Shown piece after piece: positions 34,420-43,242 of a stretch of 64,000 nt of DNA (its first letter is position 1; every line of letters starts with the position of its first letter). The notes beneath the pieces are model-generated. The model had not been told where the DNA came from, did no database searches, and saw only the letters and a program-made list of their open reading frames with translations. The DNA is from Paracoccaceae bacterium (lineage in GTDB: Bacteria > Pseudomonadota > Alphaproteobacteria > Rhodobacterales > Rhodobacteraceae), in contig JAGXGW010000061.1 in the NCBI GenBank assembly GCA_024636555.1, positions 1-64,000 on the forward strand, written 5' to 3'. The position numbers and the translations under genes were made by a program.

Positions 34420-35172
34420 CTAGCCGGACGGGCGGCCGATCCTGCGCAGCATGTCGCGGCGCAGCTCGTCTTCGCCGTTCATCAACTGCACGGCCCGTTC
34501 ATAGGCTTTCTGGATCGTCATCATCTGTGTCATCTCGACGACAGGTTGGATATTGCTGCCCTCGATGGCCCCCTGCACGACCTCGGTCGCGCCATCGGGT
34601 ACCGGCGGACGGATGCCCTCCCGGTCCGGCTCCACCAGCATGCCGTTGCCCAGCCGCTCATAGGCTTGCAGGTCGGGTATCGTGAACACACCGATCTGGG
34701 CGATCACGCCATTGGACAGACTGGAGATTGTCCCGCTGCGCGAGATGGACAGATCGTTCATCGCATCCGGCGGCAGGGCGATCGGGTTGCCCCCGACGTC
34801 CAGCACCCGCGCGCCCGACATCGTCACCAGCGCGCCTTGGGCATCCGTTGCGAAATGCCCGTCACGCCCGTAAGTGCGCTGCCCCTGCGGCGTTTCGTAG
34901 CTGAACCAGCCGTCACCCTTGAGGGCCATATCCAGCGGGTTGCCCGTCAGCGTTACGGCACCTTGCTGCTCATCCAGATACGAGCCCCGGTCGACCAGGA
35001 AGCTGGTTTTTCCGGTTGCCGCCGAATCATCGCGGTGCATGTAGGACGAGAAAACCACCCGCTCGCCTTTGAAGCCGGCCGTGCTGGCATTCGCCATGTT
35101 ATTCGCGGTGACGTCCAGTTTCCGCTGGAGCGCCGTTGCGAGTGAGAGCGAGATGTAACTCGTGTTGTCCAA
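34420..35172 (-). CDS. flgF: Flagellar proximal rod protein FlgF
   Basis: FlgF is a rod subunit. The 250-residue protein has the rod N-terminal motif (LDVTANNMANASTAGFKGERVVF), a GDGWFSYETPQGQRTYGRDGHF segment and the C-terminal motif PVVEMTQMMTIQKAYERAVQLM. It starts at TTG (MDNTSYISLS, the family N-terminus). The nearby ATGs are in another frame, and GGTGATG serves as the ribosome-binding site. It is first in the minus-strand rod/ring unit. Confidence 0.93.
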   Translation of the reverse strand: MDNTSYISLSLATALQRKLDVTANNMANASTAGFKGERVVFSSYMHRDDSAATGKTSFLVDRGSYLDEQQGAVTLTGNPLDMALKGDGWFSYETPQGQRTYGRDGHFATDAQGALVTMSGARVLDVGGNPIALPPDAMNDLSISRSGTISSLSNGVIAQIGVFTIPDLQAYERLGNGMLVEPDREGIRPPVPDGATEVVQGAIEGSNIQPVVEMTQMMTIQKAYERAVQLMNGEDELRRDMLRRIGRPSG

Positions 35173-35290
35173 GGCATCACCATGAAGTTTGTGGAGGCAG
35201 CATATCTGCTATTGATGATTAAATCAAATACGGTTCTTGATTATTTATCCTTTATACATGATTATATTCAGAATAACCATAGGATAGAGC
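35173..35290 (+). promoter_or_regulatory. Divergent promoter region flgF / 658-residue protein
   Basis: This is a 118-base AT-rich spacer. ATACATGATT at 35254-35263 is, on the minus strand, AATCATGTAT, the same ten bases that form the core of the CtrA box at 28504. The flanking half-sites here are degenerate (ATAA and TAAA, at the same 7-base spacing). AGGA just before the TTG at 35291 is a ribosome-binding site. Confidence 0.4.
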
Positions 35291-37267
35291 TTGGTGTCTG
35301 CATCCACCGTTCATGTGTATCAGCGGATTTCCCCCGCCGCCGTGCTCAAGGCGGGCGGTGCCTGCATTCGGCCTTTCGCGCTGGCTATTGCCATCGGCGC
35401 TGGTGCCGCATCGCCTGTGCAGGCAGCGGCAGATGTGGCGGATGCGCAGCGGGCGGCGCAGGTTGTGCCGGTCTCCGGCGACGAAGGTGCCGCGCCGCAC
35501 AGCACCCCTTTGCCGTCGCTGTGGCGCGACATGGCGCGCTACAGCCCGCAGTCGTTTCTGGAGAACCGGCAAAGGCTGACACAGAGGTTGTACGAGTTGC
35601 GCGAAAAGCTGAGCAACGCCGTTCATCCCTCGCCGGTAGAGATCGACCTGTTGCTTGATCTTGCGGCTTTGCACCTGTCCCAGCGCATGTTGCCCGAGGC
35701 GCAGTCCTTTCTGGATGCCTTGCCCGCTGCTGTTCCCCATCCGCGGGGACAGGGTCATGCATGGCTGTCGCCGGTTCAGGAGCGGCGTGCGATTGTGCTT
35801 GCGGCTGCGTTGGAAGGCTTCAGCGGGGCGGGAAGGGCTGCGCCCGCAGATTGGCCGGATGCGGCGCTTTTCGAGGCGCTGGGCTATATCGCAGCCAGCG
35901 ATTTCACCGCTGCGCGCCCCTTGCTTGGCAAGGCGGCGGAGATCGTTGCGGGCTACCCTGCCGCGCTGGCTGATCCGGTCGTGCCGCAACTGCTTCTTGC
36001 TGCAATCGAAGGCGGTGCATGGGATGTGGCGCGTGATCTGGCAGAGCGTTTGCGGCCCGACGACGGCGCGCGCCATAGCGCGGCCTATCACCATCTGCTG
36101 GGCCGGGCGGCAGAAATCGGCGGCGATCTGGTTGCCGCCTTCGACAATCATGCCGCCGCAGCGGCTGGATCGGATGAATGGGCGCAGCGCTCCCGTCTCG
36201 CGTTGGTTGAGTTGGGGCGCGTCACCGGCACCCTGTCACCCGTAGATGCGCGGGAGCTTCTGCACCAGACCCGCGCCATCTGGGCAGGCGGCCCGCTTGG
36301 CCTTGCGACATTGCAGCGAATTGCCGGGCTGGAACTGGCCACGCGGCGCGAGCTTCCGGCGCTGGAGGCGCTCGCCGGTATCATCCGTCTGCATCCCGAT
36401 ACGCGGGAAGCCGCCGCGGCGGAACGGCAAGCGCTGGCCTTGATCGATGCGATCCATACGCTCGGTCTTGCGGGCGACATGACGCTGGTGGATTTCATCG
36501 CCGCCCACCGCGCCATTGCCCGCGACTACCGGTTCAATCCGGCCTTTGACCGTTTTGCCGAAGCCTTTGCGGATCATCTGGCGGCAAGCGGAGCAAGCGG
36601 GCTTGCCGCCGCCACGTTCGGCGATCTGCGCACCCGCATCGCGGGGCGCGATGGTCCGGCGGCGGATGCGGCTCTGTCTGTTGAACCCGCAGGTGATGTG
36701 AGTGTGGAGCCGGACCCGGTGCCGGACAGATTGCGCCTGAAACATGCCGCAGCGCTGATGCAGGGCGGTTTGGTGGCCGAGGCGGAGGCGTTGCTGTCAG
36801 CACCTCTCGACACCTCTGACAATGCGATGCGTGACACCCACAACCTGATGCGCGCGCAGGTTTCTGCGGCCACCGCACGGCACGCCGAAGTTCTGGGCAC
36901 CCATATGGCCGCGCCGAATGGGGAATACCTCAGGCTGCGGGCCGAAGCTGCCTTTGCCTTGGGGGAATGGTATACGGCGCACGAGGCTTATGAGCGTCTT
37001 TTTCGCCTCATGGGTGAAGGGCTTCAGGCATCAGACCGGATCAATTTGCTGCTGGCCGCGCATCGCAGCGGCGATCCGGCGCGACTTCGGGAATTGCTGC
37101 GCAACTTCCCGGATCTGGACGCGCAATGGGCCGCCCTTGCCGCCGGGCTGACAGCCCAGGCGCCGGATGTGTTGCCGCTGCGCGGAGATGCGGCGCAGGA
37201 AAGGATAGAGAATGCGGGCAGCGCACTGCGACTGCTGCAGACGGCAGGAGGCGATGACATGCCTTGA
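35291..37267 (+). CDS. Large periplasmic helical-repeat protein, possibly MotC-like
   Basis: The protein is about 658 residues. A probable signal peptide (about 25-46, FALAIAIGAGAASPVQA) is followed by an almost wholly alpha-helical, Ala/Leu-rich chain with TPR-like helix pairs (for example HLSQRMLPEAQSFLDALP and YIAASDFTAARPLLGKAAEI). The family is not recognised. The nearest functional parallel is rhizobial MotC, a periplasmic helical motility protein that binds MotB. A MotE homologue, the MotC chaperone in Sinorhizobium, is encoded at 53888. TTG 35291 and GTG 35294 are both possible starts after AGGA. It lies between flgF and flgE. Confidence 0.6.
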   Translation: MVSASTVHVYQRISPAAVLKAGGACIRPFALAIAIGAGAASPVQAAADVADAQRAAQVVPVSGDEGAAPHSTPLPSLWRDMARYSPQSFLENRQRLTQRLYELREKLSNAVHPSPVEIDLLLDLAALHLSQRMLPEAQSFLDALPAAVPHPRGQGHAWLSPVQERRAIVLAAALEGFSGAGRAAPADWPDAALFEALGYIAASDFTAARPLLGKAAEIVAGYPAALADPVVPQLLLAAIEGGAWDVARDLAERLRPDDGARHSAAYHHLLGRAAEIGGDLVAAFDNHAAAAAGSDEWAQRSRLALVELGRVTGTLSPVDARELLHQTRAIWAGGPLGLATLQRIAGLELATRRELPALEALAGIIRLHPDTREAAAAERQALALIDAIHTLGLAGDMTLVDFIAAHRAIARDYRFNPAFDRFAEAFADHLAASGASGLAAATFGDLRTRIAGRDGPAADAALSVEPAGDVSVEPDPVPDRLRLKHAAALMQGGLVAEAEALLSAPLDTSDNAMRDTHNLMRAQVSAATARHAEVLGTHMAAPNGEYLRLRAEAAFALGEWYTAHEAYERLFRLMGEGLQASDRINLLLAAHRSGDPARLRELLRNFPDLDAQWAALAAGLTAQAPDVLPLRGDAAQERIENAGSALRLLQTAGGDDMP

Positions 37268-37282
37268 ATCGCGCCGATCCTT

Positions 37283-37319
37283 ACCGAAACCTTAACCGCC
37301 CTTAAAACCATGCTGCCTA
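37283..37319 (+). promoter_or_regulatory. Late-type flagellar promoter of flgE
   Basis: CCGAAACCTTAACC (37284-37297) is shared, with one mismatch, with the region before the flagellin gene. GCTGCCTA follows at 37312-37319, at the same distance as GCCGCCAA in the flagellin promoter. TAAC, 15 bases, GC(C/T)G resembles the sigma-28 layout, though no FliA is encoded here. Confidence 0.5.
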
Positions 37320-37379
37320 TATCTCATGTGTCGTGACGTGGTCAGACGCGGGTGGCACCAACAAGAAGGACGCTTTATC

Positions 37380-38657
37380 ATGAGCATTTCCAACGCAATG
37401 CAGACCGGCGTCAGTGGTTTGCGTGCCAACTCCACTGCTGTCGGCCGCATCTCTGACAACATCGCGAATGCCAATACAGACGGATATCGCCGCAGCTTTG
37501 CCCAGATGGTGACCACAACCACGACCAGCAGCGGCACGGGGCTTGCCCCTGCGGGCGTACAGGCAGTGCAGGGCACCAATGTGTCACTGGACGGGGCGCT
37601 GCGGCCGACGGGGCGGGCGACAGACCTTGCGATCAGCGGATCGGGCTTTTTTGTCGTCTCGCGGGGTCCCGACGAATTGGTCGAGTCAAACTATATGCTG
37701 ACCCGCGCCGGATCGTTTCTTCCCGACGAGAACGGGAATCTGCGAAACGCTGCCGGCCTCTTTCTTGCCGGCTTTCCCTATGGCGAGGATGGCGCGCTGG
37801 GCGCGGTGGACCGCAACCGGTTCGGGGATCTCCAGACGGTCAATATCGGCGATGTGCAGATGCGCGGTGCCCCGACAACAGCGATCACGATTGGCGGAAA
37901 CGTTCCGGCGCAGCAGACCGGCCTTGTGCCGCCGGGCGATCCGTTCCTGTCCTCGGCAGAGTTCTTCTCGCCCCTCGGTGTGGCCGCGCGCCTGCAGTTT
38001 TCATGGCAGCCGACAGACGTCCCCAATACTTGGGAAGTTACTGTCACGGACCCAGCTGGTGCTGCGCTGGGCACCGTCGGCGTGACGTTCAACGCCGAGG
38101 GTCCGAATGCGGGAACGCCCACCTATGACAACACCAACTTCCCAACCTTTGACGTGGCTACTGGTCAAGTTCTGGTTAACGTAGGCGTTCCGGCGCAGCC
38201 GATCACCCTCGACTTCGGTGCGCCGGACACCTTCACCGGCATGACGCAATTCGCCGGAGATTACACACCGCTCAGGATGGGGGCGGACGGCTCGGAAACC
38301 GGCATGCTGGTTCGCACCGAAATCGACGAGCGCGGAGACGTTTACGGCGTCTTCGACAACGGTAGACGCAGGGCGCTCTTTAACATCCCACTGGCGCAGG
38401 TGCCGAACCCTGACGGGCTGCTGACGACCAACGGCAACGCCTTCATGCTCTCGCGCTCCTCCGGACCCATGCAGTTGGGCACGGCAGGAACGGGTGCAGC
38501 CGGAACGATCACCGCCGGTGCGCTGGAAAGCTCCAACGTGGAGGTGGCGCAGGAACTGACGGATCTGATCCAGACACAGCGCGCTTATTCCTCCAACGCC
38601 AAGATCGTCACCACGGTTGACGAGATGCTGGAAGAAACCATGCGTCTCAAGCGCTGA
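37380..38657 (+). CDS. flgE: Flagellar hook protein FlgE
   Basis: FlgE polymerises into the hook. The 425-residue protein begins MSISNAMQTGVSGLRANSTA with the rod/hook motif ISDNIANANTDGYRRSF, has the FlgE central D2 region, and ends with the hook C-terminal motif ESSNVEVAQELTDLIQTQRAYSSNAKIVTTVDEML. AGAAGGA lies nine bases before the ATG. It is followed closely by flgK and flgL as a hook-filament junction operon. Confidence 0.95.
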   Translation: MSISNAMQTGVSGLRANSTAVGRISDNIANANTDGYRRSFAQMVTTTTTSSGTGLAPAGVQAVQGTNVSLDGALRPTGRATDLAISGSGFFVVSRGPDELVESNYMLTRAGSFLPDENGNLRNAAGLFLAGFPYGEDGALGAVDRNRFGDLQTVNIGDVQMRGAPTTAITIGGNVPAQQTGLVPPGDPFLSSAEFFSPLGVAARLQFSWQPTDVPNTWEVTVTDPAGAALGTVGVTFNAEGPNAGTPTYDNTNFPTFDVATGQVLVNVGVPAQPITLDFGAPDTFTGMTQFAGDYTPLRMGADGSETGMLVRTEIDERGDVYGVFDNGRRRALFNIPLAQVPNPDGLLTTNGNAFMLSRSSGPMQLGTAGTGAAGTITAGALESSNVEVAQELTDLIQTQRAYSSNAKIVTTVDEMLEETMRLKR

Positions 38658-38678
38658 CAGCCATAAGGAACAAGGGCC

Positions 38679-40094
38679 ATGAGTATCACCAACGCTTTCG
38701 TCAGCAGTCGCAGCGGTCTTGCGGCGACGGCAGCATGGTCCGAGATGACGGCAAACAACATCGCCAATGCCGACCGCATCGGCTATGTGCGGCGCAGCAT
38801 TTCGTTGACCAGCGGGCCGGGCGGCAGCGGTGTGCTGGTGACAGGTATCCGGCGCGAGGTTGATAGCGCGCTGGACCGCATGCACCGGCAGGAGATGTCG
38901 CGCACGGCGACGCAGGACGCGATTGCCGACGGGCTCAAGATCCATACGGCCCTGTTGGGCAAGCCGGGCGATCCGCTCTCCATTCCGGGGCGGGTCACGG
39001 CACTTCAATCGCGGCTGGACGAATTGTCCAACGATCCGGCGCAATCCTCGCTGCAGAGGTCTGCGCTGGACGCTGCGGCGTCACTTGCTGCGGGATTGAA
39101 TGCCGCCTCTGCCACGCTCTCGGAAACCGGGGCGACAAACCGCGCAGGCATCGCCGTCGATGTGGCGACTCTGAACCGCCTGCTGAACGAGACAGCCGAG
39201 TTGAACCGCAAGATCGCACTGCGCGAACCCGGCACACGCGACAGCGCCATGCTGGAGGATGCATTTGCCTCCCAGCTTGACGCGATGTCGGAATTGATCG
39301 ACCTGCGTGTGCAGCGTGATGCGGGCGGCGCTTTCGTGATTTATACTGCGGGGGGAACGCCGCTGGTCGAAGGACGCACTGTCCATGAGGTGAGGTTTGA
39401 TCCGGCTGGCGGCAGGCTGTTTGCGGGTGATGCAGAGATCACACCCGGCACATCGGGCGTGCGTGGCTTTGACGAGGGACGACTGGCCGGGCGGTTCACG
39501 CTGTTGAACGAGGTTTTGCCGCGTATGCAGGCGCAATTGGACGAAACGGCGCGCATGCTGGTGGTTTCGTTTGCCGATGCCGATACCACTGTGGTGGCCG
39601 GCCAACCGGGGCTTTTTACCGATAACGGTGCGGCCTTCAACCCCGCAACAGCCTCCGGTCTGGCGTCACGGATCACGATCAACGAAGCGGTGCGCGGGCC
39701 GGATGGTGACACGTTGTGGCGGATGCGCGACGGCATGGACGCTGACACTCCCGGACCGGAAAGCGACAGCACACAGGTTGAACGCATGATCGGCGCCTTC
39801 GGTGAGAACTTTACCCTGTCGCCTCAGGCAGGTCTGGGTGCGCAATCGCGGTTGTCGGATTTCGTCTCGGCCATGATCGCAGACCAGCAGGTCGCCTTCG
39901 GGTCGGCGCAAACGCGCGGTGACGCGCTACGGGCCGGTGCACAGGCACTGGAAACGGCGCGGCTGGGGTTTCAGGGCGTCAACGTCGATGATGAACTGCA
40001 ACAACTCGTTGCGATCGAGCAAAGCTATGCGGCGAACGCCATCATGATGCGGACGCTTGGCGAGATGATGGATACGCTGCTGGCCGCAGCCTGA
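38679..40094 (+). CDS. flgK: Flagellar hook-associated protein FlgK (HAP1)
   Basis: FlgK forms the first junction layer between hook and filament. The 471-residue protein has the N-terminal motif (TAAWSEMTANNIANADRIGYVRR), long helical coiled segments, and the C-terminal FVSAMIADQQVAFGSAQTRGDAL...VDDELQQLVAIEQSYAANAIMMRTLGEMMDTLL ending. AAGGAACAAGGG precedes the ATG. It lies 21 bases after flgE. Confidence 0.93.
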   Translation: MSITNAFVSSRSGLAATAAWSEMTANNIANADRIGYVRRSISLTSGPGGSGVLVTGIRREVDSALDRMHRQEMSRTATQDAIADGLKIHTALLGKPGDPLSIPGRVTALQSRLDELSNDPAQSSLQRSALDAAASLAAGLNAASATLSETGATNRAGIAVDVATLNRLLNETAELNRKIALREPGTRDSAMLEDAFASQLDAMSELIDLRVQRDAGGAFVIYTAGGTPLVEGRTVHEVRFDPAGGRLFAGDAEITPGTSGVRGFDEGRLAGRFTLLNEVLPRMQAQLDETARMLVVSFADADTTVVAGQPGLFTDNGAAFNPATASGLASRITINEAVRGPDGDTLWRMRDGMDADTPGPESDSTQVERMIGAFGENFTLSPQAGLGAQSRLSDFVSAMIADQQVAFGSAQTRGDALRAGAQALETARLGFQGVNVDDELQQLVAIEQSYAANAIMMRTLGEMMDTLLAAA

Positions 40095-40111
40095 CCGGAA
40101 GGGGCAGGAAT

Positions 40112-41197
40112 ATGATCGGAACCGTTCGAACCATGTCGACGCAGGATGCGCTGGTCACCCAACGCAGAACCGCCGCCGATCTGAGCCAGAGGTTGTCTCA
40201 GGCTGGGCAGGAAGCATCCACAGGGATGAAGGCGGATATTTTCCGCTCTCTCGGTCTGCGTGCCTCGGAGGCGCTGACCCTGCGGGCTGGCATGGCGCGG
40301 AACGAAACCTTCATCTCTTCCAACGAGATGCTGGCCAGCCGTCTGGACGTTACGGCATTGACCCTGCGCCAGACGCGCGAGGCGGCGCAGGGCTTTCTCG
40401 ATCTTGCCATCGGCAATACCGAAAGCCCGACGCAGACGGCCAGCGCGTTGCAGCAGGCGGCGCAGACCGCGCTGGATCGCCTGATCGGAAACATGAACGC
40501 AAGCTTTCGCGGGGTGCCGTTGTTTGCAGGGACAGACAGCGCCCAGCCGCCTTTGCAGGGCTGGGATGCGGTGAATGCTGCGACGGGTCTTGCCCCGCGT
40601 GACGTGCTGGCCACGACCATCGATGGCGGAATCGGTGACGCTGCGGATGCGGCGGCCAAGGCGGCAAGGCTGGCCGACATCTTTGCAAGTGCCGCAACTG
40701 TTTTGCCGGAAGAAGAACGGTTCGAGCGTACGTTTTTCAACGGCACACCGCTTGTGGCCGCTGATGGCACCGCCTTACCCCGTGTCGCGGCACGGCTTGA
40801 TGAGGTCACGGTGCTCCCACATGGTATTCAGGCCAATGACACCGCCTTTACCGATCTGTTGCGCGGGCTGTCGATGTTCGCGGCGACGGACACCGCCACG
40901 ATCGCCGATCCCGAAGCCTATCGCATCTGGGTTGGAGAGGCGGTGAATGCGGTCTCGCGCGGCATCGCCGGAATGATCGACACCGAGTCGCGCCTTGGAG
41001 GGCAGCAGGTCACCGTGGACCAGACCCTCAAGAACCAGCGCGAACGCCATGTGCTCTACAGCAGTCAGGTTCTGACACTGGAAGGCGTTGATCCCTACGA
41101 GGCGGCAACGCGGCTGACCAATCTGCAAACCCAGCTTGAGGCGACCTATACCGTTACCGCAAGACTGTCGCGCTTGTCGTTCCTGAACTTCATGTGA
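40112..41197 (+). CDS. flgL: Flagellar hook-associated protein FlgL (HAP3)
   Basis: FlgL is the second junction protein. The 361-residue protein has a flagellin-like N-terminal helix pair (LSQRLSQAGQEASTGMKADIFRSLGLRAS) and a flagellin-type C-terminus (YEAATRLTNLQTQLEATYTVTARLSRLSFLNFM). It follows flgK by 17 bases, and its stop is 3 bases from the stop of the FtcR-like gene on the other strand. Confidence 0.9.
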   Translation: MIGTVRTMSTQDALVTQRRTAADLSQRLSQAGQEASTGMKADIFRSLGLRASEALTLRAGMARNETFISSNEMLASRLDVTALTLRQTREAAQGFLDLAIGNTESPTQTASALQQAAQTALDRLIGNMNASFRGVPLFAGTDSAQPPLQGWDAVNAATGLAPRDVLATTIDGGIGDAADAAAKAARLADIFASAATVLPEEERFERTFFNGTPLVAADGTALPRVAARLDEVTVLPHGIQANDTAFTDLLRGLSMFAATDTATIADPEAYRIWVGEAVNAVSRGIAGMIDTESRLGGQQVTVDQTLKNQRERHVLYSSQVLTLEGVDPYEAATRLTNLQTQLEATYTVTARLSRLSFLNFM

Positions 41198-41200
41198 GTG

Positions 41201-41929
41201 TCATGCCTCTGCCGGTGGCTGTGCAGCGTCCGTCTGGGGATGCATCTCCGGCGGGGACAGTTTGTAGCCGCGTCCGTGCACCGTCTCGATATAGCGGTGG
41301 CCGGGACCTGCAGCCGAGGCGATCTTCTTGCGGATCTTGCAGATGTAAACGTCGATCACCTTGTCGAAGGGTTGGTCTTCGGCCATGCCGTAAAGGGCAT
41401 CATAGATCGCGGCCTTGGAAACGACGCGCCGCGCATTCAGCACGAGCTGCTTGAAAACGGCGTGCTCCCGGCCTGACAGAAAAACCGTCTCGCCTGCAAC
41501 TTCGGGATCACGCCCGTCGAAATACGCGGTTACGGCGCCGATCCGGATGCTTTGGGCGGCATGACCATGGGTGCGCCGGGTGATGGAGTTGATCCGCGAC
41601 TGCAACTCAACGCCCTTGACCGGAATGACAACGTCATCATCCGCACCATGATCCAGTGTCCGGGCGGCAGCAGCGGCATTGCGGAAGTCGCGCATCACCA
41701 CGATCGGGTTGCGGCAGCCCGCGCCCCGCAGTTTTCCGATCTGGTCAAGCGAGGCTGCGCCGTAGGACAGCAGAAGCGGGCGCACATCATGCCCCTCGCG
41801 GTTCAGCAAACCCAGATCACCCTCAAAGAATCTGTCGGTGATGCGGACTGGCGTGATCCTCGCAGCGCGCAACTCGGTGCAAAGACCGGCTGCTCGGTCG
41901 TCACGGGGCTCGTAAAGGTAGATATGCAT
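41201..41929 (-). CDS. ftcR: FtcR-like flagellar transcriptional regulator
   Basis: This OmpR-family protein has 242 residues and a degenerate receiver (about 1-115). The phospho-acceptor position reads S in LLLSYGA and the conserved lysine site reads I in VVIPVKG, so phosphorylation is not expected. A winged helix follows (about 135-230: LSGREHAVFKQLVLNARRVVSKAAIY, then DKVIDVYICKIRKKI). This matches FtcR of Brucella and Rhizobiales, which activates fliF and other flagellar genes. The ATG at 41929 gives the family N-terminus MHIYLYEPRDD. It is divergent from flgI across a 185-base region holding a dyad that may be its operator. Confidence 0.82.
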   Translation of the reverse strand: MHIYLYEPRDDRAAGLCTELRAARITPVRITDRFFEGDLGLLNREGHDVRPLLLSYGAASLDQIGKLRGAGCRNPIVVMRDFRNAAAAARTLDHGADDDVVIPVKGVELQSRINSITRRTHGHAAQSIRIGAVTAYFDGRDPEVAGETVFLSGREHAVFKQLVLNARRVVSKAAIYDALYGMAEDQPFDKVIDVYICKIRKKIASAAGPGHRYIETVHGRGYKLSPPEMHPQTDAAQPPAEA

Positions 41930-42018
41930 CCTGAAGGCCTTTCGCTGCGCAGGCATTGTCACAAGCCTGTGCCATCGTTAAAATACATGTATATATTTGC
42001 AATTTTTTGCGCAATAAG

Positions 42019-42042
42019 CAAGTATAGTTTAATTAATACTTG
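42019..42042 (+). promoter_or_regulatory. Dyad operator candidate between ftcR and flgI
   Basis: CAAGTAT (42019-42025), ten bases, ATACTTG (42036-42042) is a perfect 7-base inverted repeat. Its left arm continues as CAAGTATAGTT, the element repeated in the motA promoter and, with one change, between fliF and fliL. The region lies between an FtcR-like gene and flgI, so autoregulation plus flgI activation is plausible. Confidence 0.55.
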
Positions 42043-42114
42043 AAAATAGACAGCCATCTCTCCATTACTATATTTGATGGCTCAGATGTCGGGCCAGCAG
42101 CGTCGGAGATTGGC

Positions 42115-43242
42115 ATGTTTCATAGATCACGCTTTGCGGCGCGCATCATTGCAGCTGTTGCGGCTGTCTGCGTCGCTATCGGGGCAGGCCTCCTGCCGGC
42201 GCAGGCAGATGTCCGGATCAAGGATATCGCGGTCTTCGAAGGGGTGCGCGAGAACCAGCTTGTCGGATACGGCTTGGTCGTCGGGTTGGACGGGACAGGG
42301 GACAGGCTACGCAACAGCCCCTTCACGCAGCGCTCCATCGAAGGGATGCTGGAGCGCCTCGGCGTTGGCAACCTGTCGAACGAGACGATGCGGACAGAGA
42401 ATACAGCCGCCGTGATGGTTACGGCGATGCTGCCGCCTTTCGCGCGGCGCGGATCGACCATCGATGTAGTGGTGTCCTCGCTTGGCGATGCGGCCTCTTT
42501 GCGGGGCGGTACCCTGATCGTCACCCCGCTCGCAGGTGCGGACGGCTCGGTCTACGCCGTGGCGCAGGGGCCGATTGCGGTGGCCGGATATGCCGCGCAA
42601 GGCTTGAACGCCAGTATCGTCGAAGGTGTGCCGACAGTGGCCCGGATCGAGAATGGCGCCACGGTGGAGAACGAGGTCGAGATGGCTTTCAACACGTTAA
42701 ACAGCGTGCGGATCGCCTTGCGAATCCCCGATTTCACCACCGCCGCGCGGGTTGAGGAGGCGATCAACCGCTCCGTCGGTGCCGGAAGCGCTGTGGCGCT
42801 GGACCCCGGTACGGTTGAAGTGCGCCCCAACGGTAAAACCGACATGTTCGGCCTTATGTCACAGATCGAAGGGCTGCGGGTGGAGCCTGACAGTATCGCC
42901 AAGGTCGTGATCGACGCCCGCTCCGGCACAATCGTCATCGGCGCTGAAGTGCGGATCGCCAAGGTCGCGGTCAGCCAGGGCGGCCTGACGGTGATCGTGC
43001 GCGAGGATATCGAGGTTAGCCAGCCCGAGCCGTTCTCGCTGGGCGGCACGGTTGTTGTGCCGCAAACCAGTGTGGAGGTGCGCGAGCGCGAGACGCAATT
43101 CACCGTGCTGGAAGGCGATGTGAGCCTGCAACGTCTGGTCGACGGGCTGAATGCCATCGGTCTGGGCGCGACGCAGACGATCTCGATTCTGCAGGCCATC
43201 AAGGCGGCGGGCGCGCTTTATGCCGATCTGGAGATCATCTGA
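42115..43242 (+). CDS. flgI: Flagellar P-ring protein FlgI
   Basis: FlgI forms the periplasmic ring around the rod. The 375-residue protein has a signal peptide (1-31, ending PAQA before DVRIKDIA). The hallmark FEGVRENQLVGYGLVVGLDGTGD, the TAAVMVTAMLPPFARRGSTIDV segment and the C-terminal IEVSQPEPFSLGGTVVVPQTSV follow. The ATG at 42115 with CGGAGA upstream was chosen over an in-frame ATG at 42040, which would disrupt the signal peptide. It overlaps flgJ by 1 base. Confidence 0.95.
   Translation: MFHRSRFAARIIAAVAAVCVAIGAGLLPAQADVRIKDIAVFEGVRENQLVGYGLVVGLDGTGDRLRNSPFTQRSIEGMLERLGVGNLSNETMRTENTAAVMVTAMLPPFARRGSTIDVVVSSLGDAASLRGGTLIVTPLAGADGSVYAVAQGPIAVAGYAAQGLNASIVEGVPTVARIENGATVENEVEMAFNTLNSVRIALRIPDFTTAARVEEAINRSVGAGSAVALDPGTVEVRPNGKTDMFGLMSQIEGLRVEPDSIAKVVIDARSGTIVIGAEVRIAKVAVSQGGLTVIVREDIEVSQPEPFSLGGTVVVPQTSVEVRERETQFTVLEGDVSLQRLVDGLNAIGLGATQTISILQAIKAAGALYADLEII

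Noticed and set aside
37292-37305. Possible full CtrA box TTAA-CCGCCC-TTAA before flgE
   Set aside because: The spacing is 6 instead of 7. I treat the TTAACC as part of the late-promoter element shared with flagellin.
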